From contig CAUDNR010004048.1 in the NCBI GenBank assembly GCA_958430865.1, forward strand, positions 17,394-31,748: 14,355 bases of DNA, written 5' to 3'. Every line of letters starts with the position of its first letter. Within the stretch, counting starts at the first letter, position 1. Below the pieces are notes generated by a model. The model was not told the DNA's origin. It saw only the letters and a list, made by a program, of their open reading frames with translations, and ran no database searches. The position numbers and the translations under genes are program-made. Source of the DNA: Entrophospora sp. SA101 (taxonomy: Eukaryota > Glomeromycota > Glomeromycetes > Entrophosporales > Entrophosporaceae). Shown here one piece after another: positions 1 through 8,590 of the stretch.

Positions 1-1591
1 CATAGTCAACAACTTGTTCTAAAAGATGATCTGCAGTCCACCAACCTTCTTCATTTTTCCCTGGTCTTAAATATTTTCTGGCTTCTTTTGGTAAGTCTGG
101 AAATTGTAAAATTTGACTTTCTGATAATTTAAGCCTACCAACTGTTTCTGTGAGAAATTCACTCACCATTATTGATTTACCTTGGCCTTTCCTTTGTAAT
201 GGTTGTTCTCCAAGAGGTGCCCATACTATTGGTCAATCATCATTTGCATAAAACAAACATTAATCATGAATTACAAATAAATGCAATTTTTCATTCTCTA
301 ATAAAATAGGATTCTTTTGTTCCATATTCTCACCCTCAAAGATTGGCATATATTTTTCATAAAATTGCATTTCCTCAAGGAACTTTTTCCTATATTCTAT
401 GACATCTTCACGTTCATGTCCATCATAATAAATGCCTTTTTTATGTGATTGAGGCTTTAAACCTAATTTATGTAACCAAATGCGAGCTGTTTGATAAGAT
501 ATTGATTGTGTAGTCTCTATACTTGGAAATAATACCTTGTTAACAAAATCTTTGTATTTACAAGGTGTTACTTTATTGCCATTTGTTCTGACAAAATTTA
601 ATGATTGTTCAATCACATCTTCATCATCAATGAAAGACTTTGTTTTCTGATGGCAACCTTGTAATGATTTTGGCAGTGTACCATGGTTTAACCAATATGA
701 TGAACATTTTCTTATAACTCTAGATTTATATACTCCTTTTTCATAAATGTCACTGGCTGCTTTCATACTAGCATCAATGGAAGTCATGCCATAATTCTTC
801 TTATAATTGAAATATATATATATAGCTCTATAACATAAATATTCATATGCAGAAATTTTTTTTAAATTACCTGACAAAATACGATTCAAATCCTGTAACT
901 TTTCATCAAAATTAATATGATTCTCCATTTGGTCATCATTATCATCACTATCATCAACATCAGCATCAACATCAACATCAACATCAGCATCAACATCAAC
1001 ATCAACATCAACATCAACATCAACATCAACATCAACATCAACATCAACATCAACATCAACATTATCATCAACAGTATCAACATTAGCAATATTATCAACA
1101 TTACCATCAACATCAACATCAACATCATCATCAACAGTATCAACATTAGCAATATTATCAACATTATCATCAACATTATCAACATTATCATTACCATCAT
1201 CATCAAAGACATCATCATTATTGTCATCAACACTTACCTTTTTAACATTAATTGACTTAAAATAATTTGTAATAGAACTTGTTGATTTTGATGCATTAGT
1301 AAATGAGCCTGATGGCCCATACTTTCTATAATGGGTAGCTGTTGAATTGCCTACATAAGCTTTTTTGACATTTTTAACAGCATCATCATTCCATTCTAAT
1401 TTAATGTTTGAAACAATATTATAACGAGCTCCTATAAATTCATCAGCAATTTCAGAACTATCAGAAGAATATTCTTCTGGAGCATAATCATCATCTTGAT
1501 TATAACGAGCTTGCTTATTTTTATTGATAAAAATTCCTTTTCCACTACGATTTTGGCTATTTGAATGAGATTTTCTTTTCGATAATGTCAT
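1..1591 (-). pseudogene. DDE-superfamily transposase gene, interrupted by two in-frame stops and cut by the window edge
   Basis: An open frame starts with ATG at 1591 and reads 443 codons to TAA at 262-260. The same frame then continues with protein-like sequence to the window edge, broken again by TGA at 235-233. Residues 1-110 are basic and low-complexity, with a YVGNS...KYGPSGSF stretch. Residues about 125-220 are an acidic Val-Asp repeat. Residues about 265-440 look like a helix-turn-helix DNA-binding part (ARIWLHKLGL) followed by KGIYYDGHERED, a stretch I associate with fungal DDE endonucleases. The first stop falls directly after ...VIHD, where I expect HDE, so the first catalytic Asp is the last residue before the stop. 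Beyond the stops, FYANDD, GQGKSIMVSEFL and GWWTADHL are readable. The CGA-to-TGA reading of the second stop is inference. The family is judged from motifs only; the remaining acidic residues lie outside the window. Confidence 0.85.
951..1206. repeat. (CATCAA)n hexanucleotide array with a 63-bp duplication, coding for Val-Asp repeats
   Basis: The plus strand carries CATCAA repeats, nearly pure from about 988 to 1060 and interrupted elsewhere. On the minus strand this reads GTTGAT, giving (Val-Asp)n inside the transposase frame. A longer unit containing ACAGTATCAACATTAGCAAT occurs at 1071 and again at 1134, a 63-bp period that encodes NVDNIANVDTVDD twice. All units are multiples of three, so the frame is kept. 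Long open frames on the opposite strand and in the other minus frame across this array (Asn-Ile and Met-Leu repeats) are by-products of the repeat. Confidence 0.92.
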
Positions 1592-2060
1592 TTTTCAGAA
1601 AAGTTTTTTATAATAAACTATTTTATTTTATTAATTAAAAATTAATGAAATTTTGTAGAAATAATATGTGCTAATAAGATCATTTAAAAATGCAATAAAA
1701 AAAATTGTTACACGAAAACACTTATTCTCAATTTTGGATCTCTATATTAAAATGGTAAAACTTTGAAACAGTGTGGCACAAAAAATTTATATATAAAATA
1801 AAATTCTAAACCGTAAGTTTTAAAGTTAAGGTCATTAGCTATCAAAATTACGGTGTACTTTTTTTTTAAAATTTTTTTTGGGTGATCTACACCCTTTAAA
1901 AAAAGGCAACATTTGTTCCTATTATAGAGCTTCTGCACTGTAGAATTAATGATTATTTAAAATTTTTTTCGAATTGTATAATTGTAGATCATCTGTCAAT
2001 CTTTGAATGAAATCTTTCCCTTGTTTAGAAACTAATCGAAGTTTTTTTATCAATAAAAAA
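1592..2060. other. Divergent intergenic region with a candidate short inverted-repeat element
   Basis: This 469-bp gap separates the divergent transposase and RRM genes. It contains a 172-bp stretch (1769-1940) beginning CAGTG and ending CACTG, followed by TA at 1941-1942. This could be a small Tc1/mariner-like element, or the CACTG-TA at 1936-1942 could be the outer end of the transposon carrying the DDE gene. A hairpin GGGTG-ATCTA-CACCC lies at about 1880-1894. The match between the two ends is only about five bases, so the element call is weak. The rest is AT-rich promoter-type sequence for both genes. No further gene was seen. Confidence 0.35.
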
Positions 2061-2833
2061 ATGTCAGTATTTGTAAAAGACAATACGAGTAAAACTACAA
2101 TTTATGTTGGTAAGTTAAAAAAAATAAATTTAATAAGCAATATTATTCATTTACACTATTGTTATATTTTTAAGGTGGTTTAGATGATCAAGTTAACGAG
2201 GAAATACTTCATGCAGCTTTTATACCATTTGGTGACATTGTAGAAATACAAATTCCTCCAGATCCAGCATCACGTAACTAACTAACTAACTAAGTGCTTA
2301 ATAACTTTTTTTTTATAAAAAAAAACAAGTTCTTGATTATTATTTTAAAATCAATGATGATTTGATCAAAGTACATCATTAACTTTTTTCTCCTCTTTCT
2401 TTGTTCTTCCTACCTCCCTCCAAAAAAAACCATAATAGATAATCAACATCGTGGATTTGGATTTATAGAATTTGAGGAAGCAGAAGATGCACAAGCTGCC
2501 ATTGATAATATGAACCTTTCGGAACTTTATGGTAAAGTGATTAAAGTTAATTTGGCTAGACCAATGAAAATCAGAGAAGGAAGTACACGAGCAGGTAATA
2601 AATAATTATTATTATATATACAAGCATTTGTTAAAATTTTGGAATTATATGCATAAATTCACATATATCATAAAATAGTTTGGTCTGAAGATGCATGGCT
2701 GCAAAGATATGCACTAAAATCAACTGATCCAAATGTACCATATGGATCAGATGAAGAAGATACTCATTCCAATGATGGTGATAATGGTTCAGGATCACGA
2801 GATCAGTTGAAAAGTGGCAAATTTAATATTTAG
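2061..2833 (+). CDS. RRM RNA-binding protein, CYP33/PPIE-type, without cyclophilin domain
   Basis: Four exons join in phase: 2061-2109, 2175-2273, 2439-2594 and 2679-2833, giving 152 residues. Introns start GTAAGT, GTAACT and GTAATA and end AAG, TAG and TAG. A single RRM fills residues 13-92, with RNP2 IYVGGL at 14-19 and RNP1 RGFGFIEF at 54-61. [26 protein letters not shown] and VWSEDAWL are the sequence hallmarks of the RRM of cyclophilin CYP33/PPIE. In that family the RRM is followed by a peptidyl-prolyl isomerase domain; here the protein ends after a short acidic tail ([13 protein letters not shown]), with TAG at 2831-2833. No cyclophilin sequence is seen in the following DNA. It probably binds mRNA in the nucleus, as CYP33 does; a splicing role is inference. 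No frame damage was found. Confidence 0.93.
2275..2294 (+). repeat. (TAAC)4 microsatellite directly after a 5' splice site
   Basis: Intron 2 of the RRM gene begins G-TAACTAACTAACTAACTAAG. The array starts at the second base of the intron, so donor and repeat are fused. Confidence 0.9.
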
Positions 2834-2937
2834 TATTAGGAAGTTGGAAACATGGAATTTATCCAACAAATCAAATATATAGATAGATGGTCAGTGAGTG
2901 ACTTAGACTTTGTTTGTTTGGTTGGTATTTCTAAACA

Positions 2938-2968
2938 AATAAATGTGTTGTTAACAAATAATAATAAA
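2938..2968 (+). terminator. Candidate polyadenylation signals of the RRM gene
   Basis: AATAAA occurs at 2938-2943 and 2963-2968, 105-135 bp after the RRM stop codon. The opposing TAN1-like gene has its stop at 3000, so the two 3' ends lie close together and the transcripts may overlap. Motif match only. Confidence 0.4.
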
Positions 2969-2999
2969 AATTAGTAAATTTATTTGATTTTTTGTTGAC

Positions 3000-4310
3000 T
3001 TATTCTTTAATTTTATTATTATTGCCTATATGTTCCTCAAAAACCTTTTCCAGATTATATTTTTCAATTTGTTATAATCTTTAAGTACACTCATACCACA
3101 TATATTCTATCATAAATAAATATATAAATTATAGTATATATTAATGACATATAATGCTATTATTCTAATCTGATTGATCAATCAATCAATTACCTTGAAA
3201 ATCTCACAATGATTGTCAATTCAGGATTATTGAGATTGACTGTATGACCTTCACCAACAACTTTAGCAATCATGTTAATCAACTCTTTTTTATCTACCTT
3301 ATTATTATTTCGAGTATTAGGTACTATTGCATACTAACATCACAATAAAATAAATATTTGATTTACTTGTACATACACACACATGCACACTACACAATTG
3401 AATGTGCATACCTGAAATTTTTGTGTATTATTAAAAATTGGATTTAATATTAATTGAGCCATGTTTTGTATATCATTGGTATTTGCATAACATGTTTGTG
3501 TTATTGGAATTAATCTTTAGGGAATCTTTAAAATGAAGAGATAGTTATTAATAATTTTTTGTTTTCAAATAATAAAATGTTTATTACCTAATTTTCTTTT
3601 CTCCCAAATTATTTAAATCATCCAAAATATCATAAACCAGATTTGTTTGATCAATTGATGGATTAGTTTTAATGAATACAATTATTTATGATTCAATAAT
3701 AATAACAATGAATTATTTTTATCTAATGGTTATAATAATAGTAGCATTATTAAAGAATGTAATTAATACATACCACAATCAGTTCTAGTTTGAATTGAAG
3801 CAAAACTATTAGAAGAGTGTGGCTTTTTCATTTCTGAAAGTTCTTTTGCAATTACATCTTCAATGTCCAAATTATCATCATTATCATCACCAACACTCTT
3901 ATTAGCAGAATCAGTAGTGTTTATAGCTTGCGATAGAAAAAATTTACCAGCATACTATTTAAAAAAATTTTTTGTTAAACTATTGGGAAACTCAAAAATA
4001 GTCTATTATGAGATAATAAATTGGTAGCATAAATACCTCATTGAACAAGTCATAACATTCTCTCACACATAGTGCTTCTTTATTTTTTACACAGTTTATA
4101 AAAACCCCAGACATATTTGGTTCAACTTTTGCAACATTTTTTTGTTGCTTGAAATAACTTTTTTCTGTTTATTATTATCATTATCATTATTGTTAGTAGT
4201 AAAATGAAATTACATAAATATAACATACATATTTTTTTTATTTATTTCTTTTACAAGCCTTTTTTGCTTTTGGAAATATTTAGATAATAGCTTACTGGAG
4301 AATCTGACAT
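3000..4310 (-). pseudogene. TAN1: TAN1/THUMPD1 homologue (tRNA ac4C adaptor), apparently broken at three sites
   Basis: Seven exons are recognisable: 4310-4255, 4157-4037, 3954-3774, about 3684-3588, 3514-3412, 3333-3194 and 3106-3000; restored length would be about 268 residues. Landmarks match the THUMP protein Tan1/THUMPD1: EPNMSGVFINC, ALCVRECYDLFNEYA, IVFIKT, LIPITQTCYA, VNLNNPELTIIV and NICGMSVLKDY. Tan1 partners the acetyltransferase Kre33/NAT10 to make N4-acetylcytidine in tRNA-Ser and tRNA-Leu. Three defects are visible. Intron 3 has no usable AG before IVFIKT (AA at 3686-3685 where AG would keep phase). One base is missing near 3207-3203, so ...TIIV reads RFSR then TAA at 3192-3190. 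One A is missing from the A-run at 3064-3060 (exon 7). The exon 1 end is my choice among two; 4255 fits phase and leaves a Lys-rich N-terminus. Sequencing or assembly indels are an alternative to true decay. Confidence 0.86.
3172..3192 (-). repeat. (TTGA)n microsatellite directly after a 5' splice site
   Basis: Intron 6 of the TAN1-like gene begins GTAATTGATTGATTGATCAA on the minus strand, so a tetranucleotide array again abuts the donor site. Confidence 0.85.
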
Positions 4311-4370
4311 TTTTTCTGATTATTAGAAAATATAATGAATTAAATCATTATTTTAGAGAGATGGATTCGA

Positions 4371-4375
4371 CCAAT
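4371..4375 (+). promoter_or_regulatory. CCAAT box upstream of the TAN1-like gene
   Basis: CCAATCAG lies about 61 bp upstream of the ATG at 4310, in inverted orientation relative to the gene. CCAAT boxes bind the HAP/NF-Y complex and work in either orientation. Function is inferred from position and motif. Confidence 0.4.
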
Positions 4376-5020
4376 CAGAACACATCCGACAAATCCATGC
4401 ATAAACTTTTATAAAAAAAAGACATCATCGATTCAAGAATTATCACGCGCGTCTTCAAAGTTCTACAGCAGTGAAGTTTAATTGTTATTTAGAACATCAT
4501 ATTTTCATTTGTACTAATATTCTTATCTCTAATGATGCTGAGTCGTAACACATCGTTAATGGTTTATTGGTAGCAAAATTACTAGGCGTGCCAGCTTTAT
4601 CAACATATTGTTAATTATTTATCCCTTAAACGGTCATGAGGCCAAATATGGCCGCGAATTTATTTGAATGCTTTGAGTGTATCACTTCCTATATGAAAAT
4701 GATCTTTGAGATTCGGCCCATAGACCTATAAAAAAAAAAAATTCGGCAGTTGTCCTTGTAGTTTTCGTAAAACCTTCTTTAAACGTTATCAAGAACAAGG
4801 GTTAAACTCTATAATTGTAAGATCCATTTATTAAAATTAATTAAATTAAAAGATAATAGATATTACTATAAAGATATTGAGATTTTTTTATGTTTTATTC
4901 TAATGATACCGGAAACGAATGTGAAGTGACAAAAATTGGATATTTTTATACATAACTATTAATATACATAGTGATGTGTATGCGGATGATGATTAATTAA
5001 ATAAAAAGGAATTCAAAGAT

Positions 5021-5310
5021 TTAGATAAACTTTAAAATGTAAAGGCTCGATAACCAAGCAAGCTGGAAGAAAAATCTTTCTGCAATTGTATTTGCAAACG
5101 CTCAATTAATAGCCTGTCAGAGTTTTTTTTTTTAGTAAAGGTTCAATCAGAGTTATCAATTTTATTGATTTTAATATAAACAATGGAAATTTAGTGTTAG
5201 ATAAACTTTAAAATGTAAAGGCTCAGTAACCAAGCAAGCTGTGGGATAATTCTTCCATGATTGTATTTCCAAACACACATATCAGAGAGTTTTTTGTAAA
5301 GGTTCAAAGA
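5021..5310. repeat. Diverged tandem duplication, two copies offset by 176 bp
   Basis: Copy 1 starts at 5021 and copy 2 at 5197. Both open TTAGATAAACTTTAAAATGT, continue with AAAGGCTC and AACCAAGCAAGCT, share a TTGTATTT-CAAAC block, and close with TCAGAG, a T-run and GTAAAGGTTCAA. The middle has substitutions and small indels; copy 2 is shorter. No coding frame or tRNA-like fold is evident, so the origin of the unit is unknown. Confidence 0.85.
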
Positions 5311-5583
5311 TATGATCAGTACGGACTGTGTTGCATAATACAAATTTGGTATACAAATACACCAATCAATTAACGAATTTTATGTGATAGTAAGGCACTG
5401 AATTTAACGACGACAATTATAAATCTTTTAATAAAAATTTATTTATTATTAAAATTCTAAATTTCAAGCATTGGCTGTGCAACAATAAAAGTTACACGGT
5501 AGTAAATATTAATAATATAATCTAAAAAAGAAAAAATGTAAAATACTAGTCTAGTCACACAGTTGAGAAATAATAGTTCTAAT

Positions 5584-6535
5584 CTATGATGATGCATACT
5601 TTATTATTTTGAAATAAACAAATTAGTAAAAAATTCAAAAATTAAATGAAAATAAAGAATGACAAGTCTGGAAGAAATACCTTTTTCACAAAATCCTTGG
5701 CAGTTTTATCAAACTTTGACCTATTTGTATTATAAATCTCAGCAATAGGCCCTACTAAAGCATCGTCGGGATTAGGATGTTCAAGAAGACCAGCGATAGA
5801 TTTAAGAACTGCACAATATAATAAATTATGTGTATAATGTGTATGTGATTGTTAGTGATGATAATGAAAAATAAAATGTAAATCATTATATTTATTATTT
5901 TACCATGTGTAACTTTTGTTGATGGCTTCCAGACATCAGTTTTCAATAAATCAACGCAAATTGAACCATCATCATCAATATTTGGATGGTATATTCTAGT
6001 AATAAATTTAACCTATAGGAATATAAAATAAACATATAAATAAGATAATTGTTGTTGTTACCATTGTTCATTAATCTGAAATATACAAAAAAACTTACTA
6101 ATGGCGATTTAAATGGATAGTCGTGTGAAAATTCAATCCTAAGTTTAAAAACTCCACCTTTGTAAGGGCTAGAGGCCTATAAATTAACAATAAACAATAA
6201 ATACATAATATATAAAAATACAAATATCTTTTACATACATATATATAGTAGATTACTTACAGGTCCTAAAATTGTGGCTATTAAAGAATAAATATTGATA
6301 AATGTAAGCAACGAAAATGAAATCGCAGAAGAAAAAAAAATAAAGAAAAAAAACATTACCAGTCCATTTGAATAAGTCGTCATCAGTAGGTCCTGCACTA
6401 ATTCCAACAGGTGGATCTCTACTGATTTCTGCAAGTTCCTGTCAACAACAAAAATAAATTTAAATGCAAAGTTATAATTTATAATTTCGTCATTTAATAA
6501 CATTTTATTACCTTTTGAATACGTTTAAGTGCCAT
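5584..6535 (-). CDS. Ubiquitin-conjugating enzyme E2, class I (UBE2D-like)
   Basis: Seven exons join in phase: 6535-6512, 6438-6360, 6277-6261, 6176-6099, 6012-5904, 5808-5681 and 5598-5584, giving 149 residues; all six introns are GT-AG, 73-95 bp. The protein is a bare UBC fold. It starts MALKRIQKELAEISRDPP, has SAGPTDDDLFKW, YPFKSP, the HPN motif at 75-77, active-site Cys85 in GSICVDLL, NPDDALV and an ending KDFVKKYASS. Length and Cys position match UBE2D (147 residues, Cys85), but after the Cys it has KTDVWKPSTK, one residue longer than the UBE2D loop. It accepts ubiquitin from E1 and passes it on with RING or HECT E3 ligases. If the last intron were retained the end would read KVFLPDLSFFIFI; splicing to KYASS fits the family better and has a TTACTAAT branch site. 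Gene intact. Confidence 0.96.
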
Positions 6536-7703
6536 TTTATTTGAATGTAGTGAAAAAATATTTTATAAAATGAAAATGTGGATTAAAAAGGTTTAAAAAA
6601 GTTAAAAAAGAAAAAAGGTAAATTTTTGTTTATTACACAAATAAAAGGTTGAAGTTTTCCGTGTCACGCATCTTATTTTTATTATAATAATAATATTAAC
6701 AAGCGATCGAAAAAGGAAAGAGAAAAAGAGAGAGATTCATTATAGCTGAATTATATATATACATACACTGCTTGCAAACGGTATCAAGTACAAGTAAGGT
6801 TCCGATAGAATGAATCACTTGATCTGATCCTCGACTCGGGTTTGTAAATGCAACCATAAGTCCTTCTGAAAACTTTTTTGCTATTACTATAGCGCAGTCA
6901 CCTAAAATCTACTTTTTTCTTGAAAATTCTTTTAATCCCTCCCAAAAATAAAAATAGAAATGTAAGACCAAAAATTATTAAAAGTAGAATTAAATGGCAT
7001 ATTAGGAAACTTCATGATTGCAATATATTTTGCCAGTTTTAGTATCCTATTTTCGACATTAAAACATTAATATTAAATTTTATTATGCAGATCTTTCCTC
7101 AATTAATATCCGAAATAGATCACATGACCTGATACGGTGTACAGTCAAAGCTCTCTCCAAGAACCAAACTTCTCTCTATAGCGAGCGAACTAAGATTTTG
7201 GTTCTGATTTTTTATTGATTAAATTTCTCTATATAAATAATTTTATAATTATATCCTATGTTCTATATAACGAACTGCTCTTGGAAAATCAAAATCAATA
7301 TTAAATATTCTCTATACCGTGATTTGATGATCGAAAATATTTTTCATGCAGTGATAGTATATCACTTAAAAAACATTCTTTACCATGTTTTTTTCATATG
7401 ACCTGAGGTCCTGTTATATAACATAGCACTCTACTCTTATTTTTCTTTGCCAAATCAAATGCAAACTTTGGTATCCGTTATAATTTCACGCCGTTAAGTT
7501 TAGATTTTTCCAAAAACAAAAAACAAACTTCTATATCACATAAAGATGCCTTGGCAATAGAAAAACCAACATATACTTTGAGTAAATCATTCATTGATTT
7601 AACAAATGTAAATGCATGTGAAAACACGCACATGATGATCGATACTTGAACGAACAAATTTTTTTTAGGGGACTTTTTTCTATGTGACGCAGTAAGTTAG
7701 TAT
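6536..7703. other. Upstream region of the E2 gene and flanking non-coding DNA
   Basis: The first few hundred bases upstream of the E2 start contain purine-rich and AT-rich sequence (AAGCGATCGAAAAAGG near 6699, GA-rich run to about 6735) that may hold its promoter. Farther out there is a candidate DNA-transposon end at 7139-7320. An open stretch at about 7505-7648 gives no recognisable protein. No gene was found. Confidence 0.5.
7139..7320 (+). mobile_element. Possible decayed end of a pogo/Tigger-like DNA transposon
   Basis: TA followed by CAGTCAAAGCTCTCT at 7139-7155 resembles termini of pogo/Tigger-type elements, which insert at TA. CTCTATA-type motifs recur at about 7172, 7225, 7261 and 7308, two of them followed by GCGAGCGAAC or ACGAACT. 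An inverted repeat AGAACCAAA (7160-7168) / TTTGGTTCT (7197-7205) lies inside. No opposite terminus and no transposase was found in the window, so this is a resemblance only. Confidence 0.25.
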
Positions 7704-7711
7704 ACTTCTAT
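7704..7711. repeat. Left target-site duplication of the hAT element (ACTTCTAT)
   Basis: The eight bases ACTTCTAT directly before the left inverted repeat are repeated exactly at 8583-8590 after the right inverted repeat. An 8-bp duplication is the hallmark of hAT insertion. Confidence 0.92.
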
Positions 7712-7731
7712 CAGGGAAGATGATTTTATGC
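7712..7731 (+). repeat. Left terminal inverted repeat of the hAT element
   Basis: CAGGGAAGATGATTTTATGC differs from the right terminus at positions 3 and 7 only. Confidence 0.92.
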
Positions 7732-7860
7732 ATAATCAGGTAAAATAGCAGAATAATGCATAATCCACCAAAATCACCAAATTTGAACAAACAAACCTTC
7801 TTCCTCTAATTAATAATAATTAATGATAATAATAGTAATTAATAATTACAACAGTGATTA

Positions 7861-8547
7861 ATGGTAATTATAACACTTGTTGAAATTGCTTCTCTACTTA
7901 ATTCTCAATATCAACATGGACTTATTAATATATATGTACATTTTATTGCAAACAATTACAAAATAAGCCACTTTTACTTTATGTTGAATTTAGACTCTAA
8001 ATTTGTCAGCTTATATTAATAATAATAGGTCATCTAATTTTTTTGGTAGAGAATTAGAGAAGAAAAGATTAGGTTATTAGAATTTAATCCAGATGATTTT
8101 TATCCAATCTTTAGAAACTCTTTTGAAGTTGCATATAACAAATTTTTGATCACATTTCAAATCATCCTGGACAAGAACTTTTTAGGACATGTCAAATATT
8201 TAATTCTTCTTTCTTTCTTACACAAATATAGAAATACAAAATCCAAGCAATGAATTGATTATAGAATGAGGAATTTATTGTGGTCTTGTATACAATCCAT
8301 CTTTGAGTGATCTCGATTTAAATCAATATTGATTAAGTATGTCACAATAATTACCACTATTCTCAAAAATTCATTTGGCTTCCCATATCAAGTTGCAGTG
8401 TGGAGAGAAGTTTTTCTATGTATAATTCTCTTTTGGATAGTGATTGCCAGAATTTATCTATCAATTGATTCATTAAAGAAATTAAATATGATGTATCTTA
8501 AATATAATCAAATAAATTTTTTATATCACTGCATAATTTGCGCATAA
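7861..8547 (+). pseudogene. hAT transposase C-terminal fragment, frameshifted
   Basis: Pieces of a hAT transposase can be read through stops and frame changes. The first piece (7861-8019) contains HFYFMLNLDSKF, where hAT proteins have an LDPRFK-like motif. The second (8050-8253, same frame) is open with EKIRLLEFNPDDFYPIF. The third, in another frame, reads DLNQY then TGA then LSMSQ, where hAT proteins have a YW motif. The fourth (8346-8468) reads KFIWLPISSCSVERSFSMYN, the P-S-S-x-x-x-E-R-x-F-S signature of the hAT C-terminal dimerisation domain. A one-base shift at about 8466 leads to NSLKKLNMMYLKYN. The catalytic N-terminal and central regions are absent. Family assignment is firm from the ERSFS block. 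Confidence 0.82.
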
Positions 8548-8562
8548 TTTACTTTTATTGCC

Positions 8563-8582
8563 GCATAAAATCATCGTCCTTG
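8563..8582 (-). repeat. Right terminal inverted repeat of the hAT element
   Basis: Read on the minus strand it is CAAGGACGATGATTTTATGC, the partner of the left end. Confidence 0.92.
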
Positions 8583-8590
8583 ACTTCTAT
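8583..8590. repeat. Right target-site duplication of the hAT element (ACTTCTAT)
   Basis: Exact copy of the eight bases at 7704-7711. Confidence 0.92.

Larger units (their letters stand above)
4311..5583. other. Intergenic region between the TAN1-like and E2 genes
   Basis: About 1.27 kb lies between the start of the TAN1-like gene and the end of the E2 gene, both on the minus strand. It holds a CCAAT box, a short palindrome GGCCA-AATA-TGGCC at 4640-4653, and a diverged tandem duplication at 5021-5310. Frames are closed throughout on both strands, and no protein motif or RNA gene was recognised. Confidence 0.6.
7712..8582 (+). mobile_element. hAT-family DNA transposon copy, 871 bp, deletion derivative
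   Basis: The left end CAGGGAAGATGATTTTATGC (7712-7731) and the reverse complement of the right end CAAGGACGATGATTTTATGC (8563-8582) match at 18 of 20 positions. Perfect 8-bp duplications ACTTCTAT flank both ends. GCATAAT motifs recur just inside both ends, as expected of hAT subterminal repeats. The interior encodes only the C-terminal part of a transposase with stops and frameshifts, so the copy cannot move itself; full hAT elements are several kilobases. It may be mobilised by a related element elsewhere, which is inference. Confidence 0.92.

Noticed and set aside
886..1255. Two long open frames, one per strand, with Met-Leu or Asn-Ile repeats
   Set aside because: They are alternative readings of the hexanucleotide array inside the transposase frame and have no independent protein features.
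1747..1938. 63-codon open frame on the minus strand
   Set aside because: Lies in an AT-rich intergenic stretch with a hairpin; no motif, and low-complexity composition.
1769..1940. 172-bp Tc1/mariner-like miniature element
   Set aside because: The inverted match is only about five bases and the left flank is not TA, so it is mentioned only as a possibility in the intergenic entry.
4640..4653. GGCCA-AATA-TGGCC palindrome as a transposon end
   Set aside because: Only five-base arms, no target duplication and no second terminus were found.
5755..6503. Open frames 5755-5946 and 6231-6503 on the minus strand as separate genes
   Set aside because: Both mix exons and introns of the E2 gene, and are replaced by the spliced model.
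8329..8547. 72-residue plus-strand frame as a gene
   Set aside because: Only its last part is in the transposase frame; before that it reads the hAT relic out of frame.
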